Shown: piece by piece, positions 21,670-29,296 of the stretch
How positions within the stretch are numbered: position 1 is the stretch's first letter
How the letters are laid out: each line of letters begins with the position of its first letter
From: a virus
Virus record (IMG/VR): IMGVR_UViG_3300049736_000146
Span: 1-41,146 of that record
Direction: 5' to 3' (one strand)
Length of the DNA: 41,146 bases
Notes under the pieces: generated by a model
What the model saw: only the letters and a program-made list of their open reading frames with translations
Database searches by the model: none
Told to the model about the DNA's origin: nothing
Made by a program: the position numbers and the translations under genes

Positions 21670-22463
21670 AAGAATTCCATCCCTTCATTAAATCCAAAGT
21701 CATCTGTGGGTACTACAAATTGATCATCGGCAGCATCAACTTGTCCATCTTGATTATAATCAACTGTTGCTTTAGGAGTGTATGACAATTCAACGTGTCT
21801 CTTATTAACATTAAGATCTCCAATAGTCTCAATGACACGTGCCTTACGAATAACATCTGCTTTAGAATAAGGACCATAGATGTAAGACTTCGCAGTAAAT
21901 GATAGAGTATATGTAATAGATCTTCTTGTAGTAAAATCTTCTTCCCAATCATCCTCAAAGTTTACACTGTTGAGAACAAAAGCAACATCCCTAATCTCAT
22001 CCATGTCAGGAATAAATTTAATACTTACGTTTAATGATGGTTGGAAAAATGGTAAAATTTGTTCTAGAATTTGCAACCCGTCGTCTTGAGATTTAGCAAT
22101 AATACCAAGTTCAAATCCAATGTTATATGGTACAGGAACATATTGAGTTCTTACTTCTTCTCCGTTATCTGCAATAGCAGTTTTATATTTTTGAGTAGCT
22201 GCCGTTTTTCTTGCACTATCGTAATCAATACTTGACATTTCAAAATACATTCTTGGTAGAGTAATCGCTACCTTTCTACCATCGGAAGGGTTACCTTGAA
22301 GTCTATACAAGAATTTTTGTTTAGGTCCATAAGCAAGAGGAACTTTTTCAGTTTCTAATACCTGACCATCAACAGTTTTTTTCAATTCAATATTATTGAA
22401 TAATGTTCCAAAAGCGATTACGGTTTTTCTAACCGCTTCGTTATAAAATTGTGTTCCTAACAT
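21666..22463 (-). CDS. 15: gp15 tail completion protein (sheath terminator)
   Basis: Hexamer that caps the sheath and joins tail to neck. 265 aa, beginning MLGTQFYNEAVRKTVIAFGTLFNNI, the family N-terminus, with DYDSARKTAATQKYK and the ITYTLSFTAKSYIYGPYSK segment. The ATG overlaps the gp14 stop (TAATG). A VDYNQDGQVDAAD stretch near the C-terminus looks like an EF-hand/dockerin-type calcium loop, unusual for gp15. Confidence 0.92.
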   Translation of the reverse strand: MLGTQFYNEAVRKTVIAFGTLFNNIELKKTVDGQVLETEKVPLAYGPKQKFLYRLQGNPSDGRKVAITLPRMYFEMSSIDYDSARKTAATQKYKTAIADNGEEVRTQYVPVPYNIGFELGIIAKSQDDGLQILEQILPFFQPSLNVSIKFIPDMDEIRDVAFVLNSVNFEDDWEEDFTTRRSITYTLSFTAKSYIYGPYSKADVIRKARVIETIGDLNVNKRHVELSYTPKATVDYNQDGQVDAADDQFVVPTDDFGFNEGMEFL

Positions 22464-23869
22464 TAGAAGCTACCTGTAAAATTACCAAACTCACCGAATG
22501 GGTTTCTTTCACCCCAGTCAATAATATTATCCGCACCATCTTCAATTGATTGATTCTGATCAAACTCAGTGCTTGTGTTATTAATTGTTGAGAATGTTCC
22601 TAGTGTATATATCGCATTAGACTCAACACCTCTGATGAGATCACCATCTAAGAAATTACCAGTACGATTCATTACCTCTAGGGTATAATCAACTCCGTTC
22701 CAATCTGCTACCTCAGCAATTGTTGCACTATCTAAGTCAAACATCTGTGCTCTTTGACCACTGGTAATAGTATCTGTATAAGCATTAATTAGGTATTTAA
22801 GATTTACTGAGTCGTAATAAAAATGTCCTGGTACGGTTGTTGCATCCGTACCATTAAATGTGTAAACGTAAGAAATTCTACTGTCTTCAAATTTCCAGTA
22901 GTAGTATTTTTTCTGAGTAGTAGTTGCATAGTTTGGATCAAATCCACCAAGAGCAGTTACTTCAATTACACTATTAGATGAAGTCCAAGTTCTACTACCA
23001 CTTTGTTGTACCATTCCTCCAATGACAACATGTTCATCTTTAATAAATTGAACCGCTTGAGGTGGAGCATCAATAGATATGGTGGGTGGGTTTGCAGGAT
23101 CATATCCCGTTCCTCCACCAACGATTGATAGTGACACTACACCACCATCTTCAATAGTAGATTCAACAATACCACCTGTCCCCCCTCCACCTGTAATACT
23201 TACAGAGGGTGCTGTGTTATAACCACTTCCTGCAAGAGTTACAGTTGCTCCAGATATACTGCCGCTAGAATCAACGGTAACTGTTCCAGTTGCTTGCTGT
23301 CTGGTAGTAAGACCAAGATTAAGGGTTGTGATGTTACTGAAATCTCTTTCAATATCGTCAATTTCGTCAATCCCGGTGTCAAACTTGTCTGCTCCTTGCT
23401 CGTAGAGTTCAGCAGTAAGAACATAAAAATACTGTTTGCCCAATTGGAAGAATGGTTGTTCTCGTTCAACATACTTGATCTCGTAAGTATCTTCTGTCAA
23501 TGGAAAATATATTAGATCTCCTTCGTTCGGTCTACCATCTACTGCTAAATTCATTGCAGGATTTGCAGACTGTTCCCATCTTCTTCTGGAAACAACAAAT
23601 GTAATTTCGTCAGTAATTCTTAAACCAAACTTACTAACAAATTCATTGCCTGCTCCAAATCCCTCAACATTAACCAGCATCATTTCAATCATATAACTTT
23701 GATTGAATTCTGATTGAATAACTTCTCCTAAAGTTTTATCTTTAATTTGAACTCTAGGAACGTAATAAACATCAGCACCGAACAATTTAATTTGCTCGTC
23801 TACTAAATCTTGTACAAGATTCTGTTCGGTTTTATTACCACCGTATTGTGGGAAGTATACCTTTTTCAT
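22463..23869 (-). CDS. 14: gp14 neck protein with extra Gly-rich domain
   Basis: Head-to-tail connector. N-terminus (MKKVYFPQYGGNKTEQNLVQ, GADVYYVPRV, GFGAGNEFVSKFGLRI) and C-terminus (DWGERNPFGEFGNF) are gp14-type, but the protein is 468 aa against about 256 in T4 gp14. Residues 195-268 form an inserted beta-rich module with two repeats of a GSGYxxxPxVxI type (SGYNTAPSVSITGGGG and GTGYDPANPPTISI); a second non-gp14 stretch follows to about residue 400. Four-base overlap with gp13. The extra part is likely displayed on the neck. Confidence 0.9.
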   Translation of the reverse strand: MKKVYFPQYGGNKTEQNLVQDLVDEQIKLFGADVYYVPRVQIKDKTLGEVIQSEFNQSYMIEMMLVNVEGFGAGNEFVSKFGLRITDEITFVVSRRRWEQSANPAMNLAVDGRPNEGDLIYFPLTEDTYEIKYVEREQPFFQLGKQYFYVLTAELYEQGADKFDTGIDEIDDIERDFSNITTLNLGLTTRQQATGTVTVDSSGSISGATVTLAGSGYNTAPSVSITGGGGTGGIVESTIEDGGVVSLSIVGGGTGYDPANPPTISIDAPPQAVQFIKDEHVVIGGMVQQSGSRTWTSSNSVIEVTALGGFDPNYATTTQKKYYYWKFEDSRISYVYTFNGTDATTVPGHFYYDSVNLKYLINAYTDTITSGQRAQMFDLDSATIAEVADWNGVDYTLEVMNRTGNFLDGDLIRGVESNAIYTLGTFSTINNTSTEFDQNQSIEDGADNIIDWGERNPFGEFGNFTGSF

Positions 23870-24702
23870 CCGATCATATCCATTGGTGGAAGTTCATATG
23901 TACTGCTAGATTTTTCCATTAAAGCAGCAATTTCTTTTTCTGCATCGTCATATAGTTGCCTACCATTCATACTGACACCACCTGGAAGTTGAATGCCATT
24001 AAATTTAATAAGGTTCTGACCCCACTGTCTTTTAATTAATGCGGTAGAATATTTTTTAATGAACGGATCGTTATACACTTGAGTAAACGTTTCTGGATCA
24101 AGTGCTCTAAAACAATCAATAAGTACCCACTCGTCTTTCATAACTCTTTTTGGATCAATATCAATATACAAACGATCTTGTCTGCAATTAAATCTATATG
24201 AAATCAATGAACCAGTATTGATAATCATATCAATATTTTCAAAGTGTTGCTTTATCATGTAGTAGTTGACCATATCAAAACCACCAAAAGCAAGACCTGT
24301 ACCTGATGCATTTGAAAACAAATCCATCAAATAATACTGGTTGCTCATACCAAACATATTATTTCTTACAAAGTTTGAACTGATACCATATACTTTACTG
24401 ATACCAAATATATGATCAGGAACTTCTAAGTAATTTTTTCTGTTCTCCCAAGTTGCTGCATCAGGAGCAGCAGTAGAAACTGTTTCATCTTCCGATGTAA
24501 ACCTTGTTATATCATCGTCAGTAAACTGGTGCTTGAGGTACATTCTTTCAACACCATCATAGTGACGCTCGCGATAATATTGCAATGCATCATCAATAGC
24601 ATCGTCAACTTGATCGTCATCTATATTGATCTCTAGAACTGGGAACCCTAATTGTCTTAAACAATAGTCCCTTAGCTCGGACCTGCTAGAAGGTTGAGCC
24701 AT
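23866..24702 (-). CDS. 13: gp13 neck protein
   Basis: Neck protein that seals the portal with gp14. 278 aa, MAQPSSRSELRDYCLRQLG and the DDALQYYRERHYDGVERMYLK helix are typical of the T4/cyanophage gp13. The ribosome-binding region is inside a terminator-like hairpin whose distal arm carries a late promoter. Its stop overlaps gp14 by ATGA, starting the 13-14-15-16 run. Confidence 0.94.
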   Translation of the reverse strand: MAQPSSRSELRDYCLRQLGFPVLEINIDDDQVDDAIDDALQYYRERHYDGVERMYLKHQFTDDDITRFTSEDETVSTAAPDAATWENRKNYLEVPDHIFGISKVYGISSNFVRNNMFGMSNQYYLMDLFSNASGTGLAFGGFDMVNYYMIKQHFENIDMIINTGSLISYRFNCRQDRLYIDIDPKRVMKDEWVLIDCFRALDPETFTQVYNDPFIKKYSTALIKRQWGQNLIKFNGIQLPGGVSMNGRQLYDDAEKEIAALMEKSSSTYELPPMDMIG

Positions 24703-24734
24703 AAAAAAATACCCCTAGTTTCCTAAGGGTATTT
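24703..24734 (-). terminator. Terminator-like hairpin just before gp13
   Basis: On the minus strand AAATACCC pairs with GGGTATTT, extended by TAG/CTA with one mismatch around a short GAAA loop, and is followed by a run of seven Ts directly against the gp13 ATG. The likely gp13 ribosome-binding bases lie in the hairpin, and the T-run ends one base before the start codon. Confidence 0.8.
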
Positions 24735-24737
24735 ATA
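24730..24737 (-). promoter_or_regulatory. Late promoter of the 13-14-15-16 run, embedded in the hairpin
   Basis: Exact TATAAATA on the minus strand. Its expected start, about six bases on, is after the upstream arm of the hairpin, so a transcript made from it should lack that arm and leave the gp13 ribosome site (AGGA, GGGG) open. Confidence 0.75.
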
Positions 24738-24751
24738 ATTCCTAATGATGA

Positions 24752-25291
24752 TCAGAAATCAATCGGATTTGCTGCATGAAATGCTGGTCTCCAGTCTGCA
24801 TCAAATGCTTCAACTTCTTCAGGCGTAGTAAGAGAATTTAGTAAAGCTTCATGAGCATTGTTAGCATCACGTGCTGCTTTTCTATATGCAGCTACTTTTG
24901 TTTGTCTAGTGGTTACATTTTCACCTTCTAGATAATCTAGATCTTTTGCTCTCTCTGCTCTCCATTCAACATTTTCAATAACATCAGCAATAAGTGATTT
25001 AATTCTATTGACTTTATCTTTTCTACGTTGGTCTCTACGATATGCATCTATTTCTTCTAGTAGAAGAACTCTTTGTTCTTCTATTGTTTTGCCTGGGAAT
25101 CTATTAACAACTGCAGTTTTATCAGAATTTAATGTTAAACTATCAAATTCTTCTGTAGTTTTATCATAATCATATTCTACACAATATTCGCCAGTTGGCA
25201 ATTCTTCTCCATCAAAAGGATTGCCACCTTCAAATATTCTAATAGGAGAAAGTTCCGAATTTGGACCTTCAGTAAAATAAATAAATGCCAT
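24752..25291 (-). CDS. Putative tail-fibre assembly chaperone, copy 2
   Basis: 179 aa, paralogue of the protein at 26847-27347. Shared elements: (K/R)FPGKTIEEQ near the middle, a charged helical region, a W-x-x-x-R/T-RAKD helix and a C-terminal LTTPEEVEAFD-like segment. The layout (beta N-terminus, helical C-terminus, gene directly after a fibre gene) resembles tail-fibre assembly proteins, so a chaperone for the adjacent 493-aa fibre is my inference. An exact TATAAATA box lies upstream. Confidence 0.72.
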   Translation of the reverse strand: MAFIYFTEGPNSELSPIRIFEGGNPFDGEELPTGEYCVEYDYDKTTEEFDSLTLNSDKTAVVNRFPGKTIEEQRVLLLEEIDAYRRDQRRKDKVNRIKSLIADVIENVEWRAERAKDLDYLEGENVTTRQTKVAAYRKAARDANNAHEALLNSLTTPEEVEAFDADWRPAFHAANPIDF

Positions 25292-25312
25292 TTGACTACT
25301 TTTGTTTATTGT

Positions 25313-25320
25313 TATTTATA
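25313..25320 (-). promoter_or_regulatory. Late promoter upstream of chaperone copy 2
   Basis: Exact TATAAATA on the minus strand, 22 bases before the ATG and just past the end of the fibre gene. Confidence 0.65.
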
Positions 25321-25323
25321 TTT

Positions 25324-26805
25324 TTAATCTTGGTTTGATTCTAGTTGAGATGAGAACAGCGATGTATTATACATTGATGGAACCAAGAATGGATATCCTG
25401 TACTGTTTCCTGGAGTATCAAGTAAGTAGGCACTCCTATTACTATCCCAATCATTAATATCATCACCATTACTTCTTTTCATAAATTCATAATCAAAATC
25501 AATAACTTTATAATATGTACCAGGATCGTCTTTATTTTGATCCCTGGTAAAGACCAATTTGTTCTTGCCTAACGGAGCAAGAGATCTCCCATAACTAGAG
25601 TCTTGATTGTAGAATTTCAAGTACTTACCATCACTAATTCGTACAACTACGAAAGAAATTCCTGATCCATAGTAATACATTGGACAATATGACCACCAAT
25701 ACTGACCATCACTTGAAACTTGCCATCTAGATCCATATCTAATGCCTTGCTCGTAACCATACGAGGTAGTGTAAGTTGGATTCCATAGAATACCCGAATA
25801 AACACCAGCACTATTCCAATGCTCTAAGATTGCACCATTACTTGGAGTCATCGTGAATGTATATACCTGTCCGTCGTCAGTAATACAAGTTTGGCATCTA
25901 TCTCTTGCCTCAGTCGCACCAGAATAAGACCCGTAAGCACGTGAGGACGCTTTATCATACGGAGTTGCATTTGCAGATGCAAATGCTTGATAAATTTTTG
26001 AATCGCTAGGGGTTTTGGATGCTGTTGCATCAGCAGTTCCGCTGTAATAACTACCCGACAAAGATAGTGCTCTCATGTCAACACTAAAATCATTATAAAC
26101 AATTGGTTGCTTATACCCATTACCATCAGTTTGCATCACAACAACTTTTTTAGCCGCTACATTAATACAGCTACTGCCATACATATCCTCATCTGTAGTA
26201 TTGCTATTACTAGGACCTGATGCACTAACAAGAGGAATATTAATAAAATTAGATCCTTCTCTCTGCCACAAATTATAATATTTTACCGTATTTCTTTGAC
26301 CGAAATGCATTCTTGTAGTACCACCAGCTCCCTCTCTGTTAGAGAACCATGCCCAATCTTGATTAATATCACCTACAATGCAATTAACATCTCTAAAACC
26401 ATATGGTGTATAACTTTGCGCTGCAGGCCAACCTCTTAAATAACCTGAAGTTTTAGCATACTCAGTAACACTAAGGTGTCCTTGGTGTCCTAAGTAACCA
26501 ACATTACATGTATTTGAACCACGATCTCCAGAAGAACTTGCATGACTAGTAGTTTCCATATACTGACTACTAGCAAAATTATTAAAAAATTCAGGAGAAT
26601 AAGAAGTATATGTTCTAAATTGATTATGGTGATAGTTTCCATCACCCACATATTTTGCAATCGGTTCTATGTTATGATCAAAAAGAATCCATCCACCACC
26701 ATGTACACTATGTTCCATGGCATAAACCGCAAAACATGGTTGTTGATATGGATCTTGAACTTTTGATTTTACCGTTGCAGGTCTTGTTGTGATACTTCTT
26801 GCCAT
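25324..26805 (-). CDS. Fibre-like virion protein, copy 2 (493 aa)
   Basis: Paralogue of the 512-aa protein at 27351-28889. Both start MAR-x-x-TT and share QPCFxxYAxxHS with HGGG, RTYT, VGYLGH, YGFRDV and the C-terminal TTSYGYEQG, GSRWQVSSDG, RISDGK run. Rich in Tyr, Gly, Ser and Asn, no membrane segment, beta-rich; suits a surface adhesin, but no catalytic or known domain can be named. Two stretches of DNA (25705-25735, 25743-25770) are identical to the other copy. CTAAATA box upstream. Confidence 0.78.
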   Translation of the reverse strand: MARSITTRPATVKSKVQDPYQQPCFAVYAMEHSVHGGGWILFDHNIEPIAKYVGDGNYHHNQFRTYTSYSPEFFNNFASSQYMETTSHASSSGDRGSNTCNVGYLGHQGHLSVTEYAKTSGYLRGWPAAQSYTPYGFRDVNCIVGDINQDWAWFSNREGAGGTTRMHFGQRNTVKYYNLWQREGSNFINIPLVSASGPSNSNTTDEDMYGSSCINVAAKKVVVMQTDGNGYKQPIVYNDFSVDMRALSLSGSYYSGTADATASKTPSDSKIYQAFASANATPYDKASSRAYGSYSGATEARDRCQTCITDDGQVYTFTMTPSNGAILEHWNSAGVYSGILWNPTYTTSYGYEQGIRYGSRWQVSSDGQYWWSYCPMYYYGSGISFVVVRISDGKYLKFYNQDSSYGRSLAPLGKNKLVFTRDQNKDDPGTYYKVIDFDYEFMKRSNGDDINDWDSNRSAYLLDTPGNSTGYPFLVPSMYNTSLFSSQLESNQD

Positions 26806-26843
26806 TTGTGTTACTCAGAATTTTTTACGGTCTCAATCTAACT

Positions 26844-26850
26844 TATTTAG
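26844..26850 (-). promoter_or_regulatory. Candidate late promoter-like box upstream of fibre copy 2
   Basis: CTAAATA on the minus strand, 39 bases before the fibre ATG, overlapping the end of chaperone copy 1. Confidence 0.35.
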
Positions 26851-27347
26851 TTGAATTGTTCTTTAACATTAAATGCTACTACATCTTCTTCTGTAGTTAA
26901 AGTACCTAATAAAACTTCTGCCTCATTAGATTTAATTCTAATAGCATTTATTTCTGCAAGTACTGCTGTTGTACTATCAGAGTTACCATTAACTAAATCA
27001 TTATCTTTTGCTCTAGTTAGTTTCCATTTTAATTCTCTGATCGCATCAGCAGCAGACATTTTAATTTTTTCTGTCTTAAATGCTACTTGGGTTGTAAAAC
27101 GTTTAGATGCATCTTCATCTTCAATTAAACTTTTTTGCTCTTCAATGGTTTTACCAGGAAATTTATTTGAGAGTGTGACACCATCAGCATTTAACTTTAT
27201 GGAAACAAGATAATCAGTTTCTTTCCATTCGTATTCAATAATTGCTAGTGCGTGATCACCTGCACCTGTATTATTTTGTGCTTCTAGTTCGGTGTCATAC
27301 ACACCAATAGCATGGTTATCTAATTTGTTATATACAATAAATGACAT
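26847..27347 (-). CDS. Putative tail-fibre assembly chaperone, copy 1
   Basis: 166 aa, paralogue of the protein at 24752-25291, with NKFPGKTIEEQ, a RELKWKLTRAKDNDL helix and LTTEEDVVAFN near the end. It follows fibre copy 1 by three bases, so they are expressed together. Chaperone role inferred from gene order, size and layout; similarity to known fibre-assembly families cannot be confirmed by eye. Confidence 0.7.
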   Translation of the reverse strand: MSFIVYNKLDNHAIGVYDTELEAQNNTGAGDHALAIIEYEWKETDYLVSIKLNADGVTLSNKFPGKTIEEQKSLIEDEDASKRFTTQVAFKTEKIKMSAADAIRELKWKLTRAKDNDLVNGNSDSTTAVLAEINAIRIKSNEAEVLLGTLTTEEDVVAFNVKEQFN

Positions 27348-27350
27348 TTT

Positions 27351-28889
27351 TTATAACTCCGAAATGTTAGGCATGTTTGGTTCTGAGCAAAATAATGAAG
27401 TATCATATTTTGCTGGAATTATACATGGATAAGTTGTACTATAAGGACCGCATTCAAAGGCATATGTCATAATAGTACCATCCAATGATAATTCTTCTCC
27501 GTAAGTGCGTTTATCCATTTCGTATTTAAGATCAATTGATCCAATTCTCATTCCAGCGCCACCATCACCATTCGCCGTTTTACCCCAACCCAGTGAGTTT
27601 GGTCCAATCGGGAAAGGATGTCTTCCATCACCACTATCATTGATTTGATACCTGAGAAGTTTTCCGTCAGAAATTCTGATCATCATCATATAAACACCTG
27701 CTCCATAATAATATGAAGGACAGTATGCCCAAGCAAACTTACCATCACTTGAAACTTGCCATCTAGATCCAAACTGTCTGCCTTGCTCGTAACCATACGA
27801 GGTAGTCCAAGTATAATTATGATGGTGGTGTCCATTTTGAGAGAGTTGACCGTCAGTCTGTCTCTGATCATGTTGTTGATCTGATCCTTTCCATCTGTAC
27901 CAGTGAGCTCCACTACTTGGAGTCTGAACGAATACTACAATATCTCCATTATCACATAAGAATGGAATTGGTCTATATCTAGCTTCGTTATTACCAGAGT
28001 AATTATTATAAGCAGTATTAGTTTCTATCTGTTGATACTCAGTAACGTTTGCAGAGTTACTAAAGAAATTGTGAAGACTGCTATCACTATTTCCCTCGTT
28101 CTGAGCACTCATTGATTGGGCATATGCTTTAGAGTTTGCATGTGAAAACTCTCGCAAATCAGGAACGTTGTTATAAACAACGGGTTTGAACCGACCAGTA
28201 CTAGTGGTAAACATCACTAGAAACTTATTTGTTTTTTTGTTGTAGCAACAACCGCCATGAGTTGCATAGAAATTCTCTGTACTACCATCTCTATTGGTAT
28301 AATTTCTAGGTATGACAGTCTGCTGTGAATACCTACCATTAAACTTCATATTATAATATTCAGTTGCAGATCTCTTCAAGAACATTAAGTTCGGTGCAGT
28401 ATTCCCACTTTCAGTGCTGAAAATTGCATAATCTTGATGTGTTTCATTTACAATAGGACAAACATCTCTAAAACCGTAAGCTCTATAACTTGTTCCATTA
28501 TCGCGACCAGCCATGACCCAACCGCCCATGTTGCCAGCAGCAGAACCAGAAGAACTATGAGACATATGTCCCAAATATCCTACCATAGGAGTATGGCAAC
28601 AATTCCAACCACCATTGGAAGATGCAGATGAATTTGTTTGGGTACTATTATAACTGCTACTGGATTCAAAAAATTCAGTAGCAGATGTTGTATAAGTTCT
28701 CCATGACCCATAACCACTGCTGTCTCCTGTACCAAAATCCGCCGCCACAATATTAAAATTATGGTCGTATTGATAATAACCCCCACCATGAGAATGGTTT
28801 AAAGCATAAGTCGTGAAACACGGTTGTGAATAAGGATTTATCGTTTTTTGTTGGGATGCAACCGTTGCGGTTGTTAACTTGCGAGCCAT
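27351..28889 (-). CDS. Fibre-like virion protein, copy 1 (512 aa)
   Basis: First of two paralogous surface proteins. MARKLTTATVASQQ then PYSQPCFTTYALNHSHGGG; mid part His/Asn/Gly/Tyr-rich with a HHHHNY stretch; C-terminal conserved block TTSYGYEQG, GSRWQVSSDG, CPSYYYGAG and IRISDGK. The central third is the most different between copies, which suggests that part faces selection from host receptors. Probably a trimeric adhesin or baseplate fibre; function inferred from location with other tail proteins. Confidence 0.78.
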   Translation of the reverse strand: MARKLTTATVASQQKTINPYSQPCFTTYALNHSHGGGYYQYDHNFNIVAADFGTGDSSGYGSWRTYTTSATEFFESSSSYNSTQTNSSASSNGGWNCCHTPMVGYLGHMSHSSSGSAAGNMGGWVMAGRDNGTSYRAYGFRDVCPIVNETHQDYAIFSTESGNTAPNLMFLKRSATEYYNMKFNGRYSQQTVIPRNYTNRDGSTENFYATHGGCCYNKKTNKFLVMFTTSTGRFKPVVYNNVPDLREFSHANSKAYAQSMSAQNEGNSDSSLHNFFSNSANVTEYQQIETNTAYNNYSGNNEARYRPIPFLCDNGDIVVFVQTPSSGAHWYRWKGSDQQHDQRQTDGQLSQNGHHHHNYTWTTSYGYEQGRQFGSRWQVSSDGKFAWAYCPSYYYGAGVYMMMIRISDGKLLRYQINDSGDGRHPFPIGPNSLGWGKTANGDGGAGMRIGSIDLKYEMDKRTYGEELSLDGTIMTYAFECGPYSTTYPCIIPAKYDTSLFCSEPNMPNISEL

Positions 28890-28923
28890 TAATTTGTCCT
28901 ATTATAGTAACTGTTCAGAATTA

Positions 28924-29247
28924 TCAAGCGTTTCCGTCAATACCGTATGCTACTGCAGAAATTCCAGTTGCAGATGACCAAATTTGAACGGCGTTTGTTG
29001 CATCAACAACAATACCTGTTCTTTCAAGAACACCGTTTGCTGGTAAAGTAACACCATATTCAATATGATCAGCATCTGCTACAGTTGTGGTAGCTGCTAA
29101 TGCAAGTCTGATAGTAATATTACTTGAAGTTCTATTACATACATTTACTGTACATACTTTTGTTTTACCTGTACTTGCTACGGGAACTAAAGTTTCCCAA
29201 GTTGAGGCGGACGCAACGTCCACCTTTGCATATACTCCTGACGCCAT
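28924..29247 (-). CDS. Small virion structural protein, 107 aa
   Basis: Beta-rich, Thr/Ala/Val-rich protein (MASGVYAKVDVASASTWETL, then NVCNRTSSNITIRLALA and VTLPANGVLERTG) with no charge clusters. It looks like a small immunoglobulin- or jelly-roll-like structural protein. Lies between the 1563-aa protein and fibre copy 1; RBS AAGGAG and TATAAATA upstream. Structural role inferred from context. Confidence 0.75.
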   Translation of the reverse strand: MASGVYAKVDVASASTWETLVPVASTGKTKVCTVNVCNRTSSNITIRLALAATTTVADADHIEYGVTLPANGVLERTGIVVDATNAVQIWSSATGISAVAYGIDGNA

Positions 29248-29287
29248 GTTAATGCTCCTTGTTAGATCTTGCTTATGGTGTTATGGT

Positions 29288-29295
29288 TATTTATA
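29288..29295 (-). promoter_or_regulatory. Late promoter upstream of the 107-aa structural gene
   Basis: Exact TATAAATA on the minus strand, 41 bases before the ATG, just past the 1563-aa gene stop. It may also drive fibre copy 1. Confidence 0.65.
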
Positions 29296-29296
29296 A

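Noticed and set aside
25324-28889. Fibre pair considered as a diversity-generating retroelement target
   Set aside because: No reverse transcriptase gene and no template repeat seen; the shared blocks are conserved rather than adenine-mutated.
28901-28906. TATAAT just upstream of fibre copy 1
   Set aside because: Only about 12 bases from the ATG and no -35; too close to be a useful promoter.
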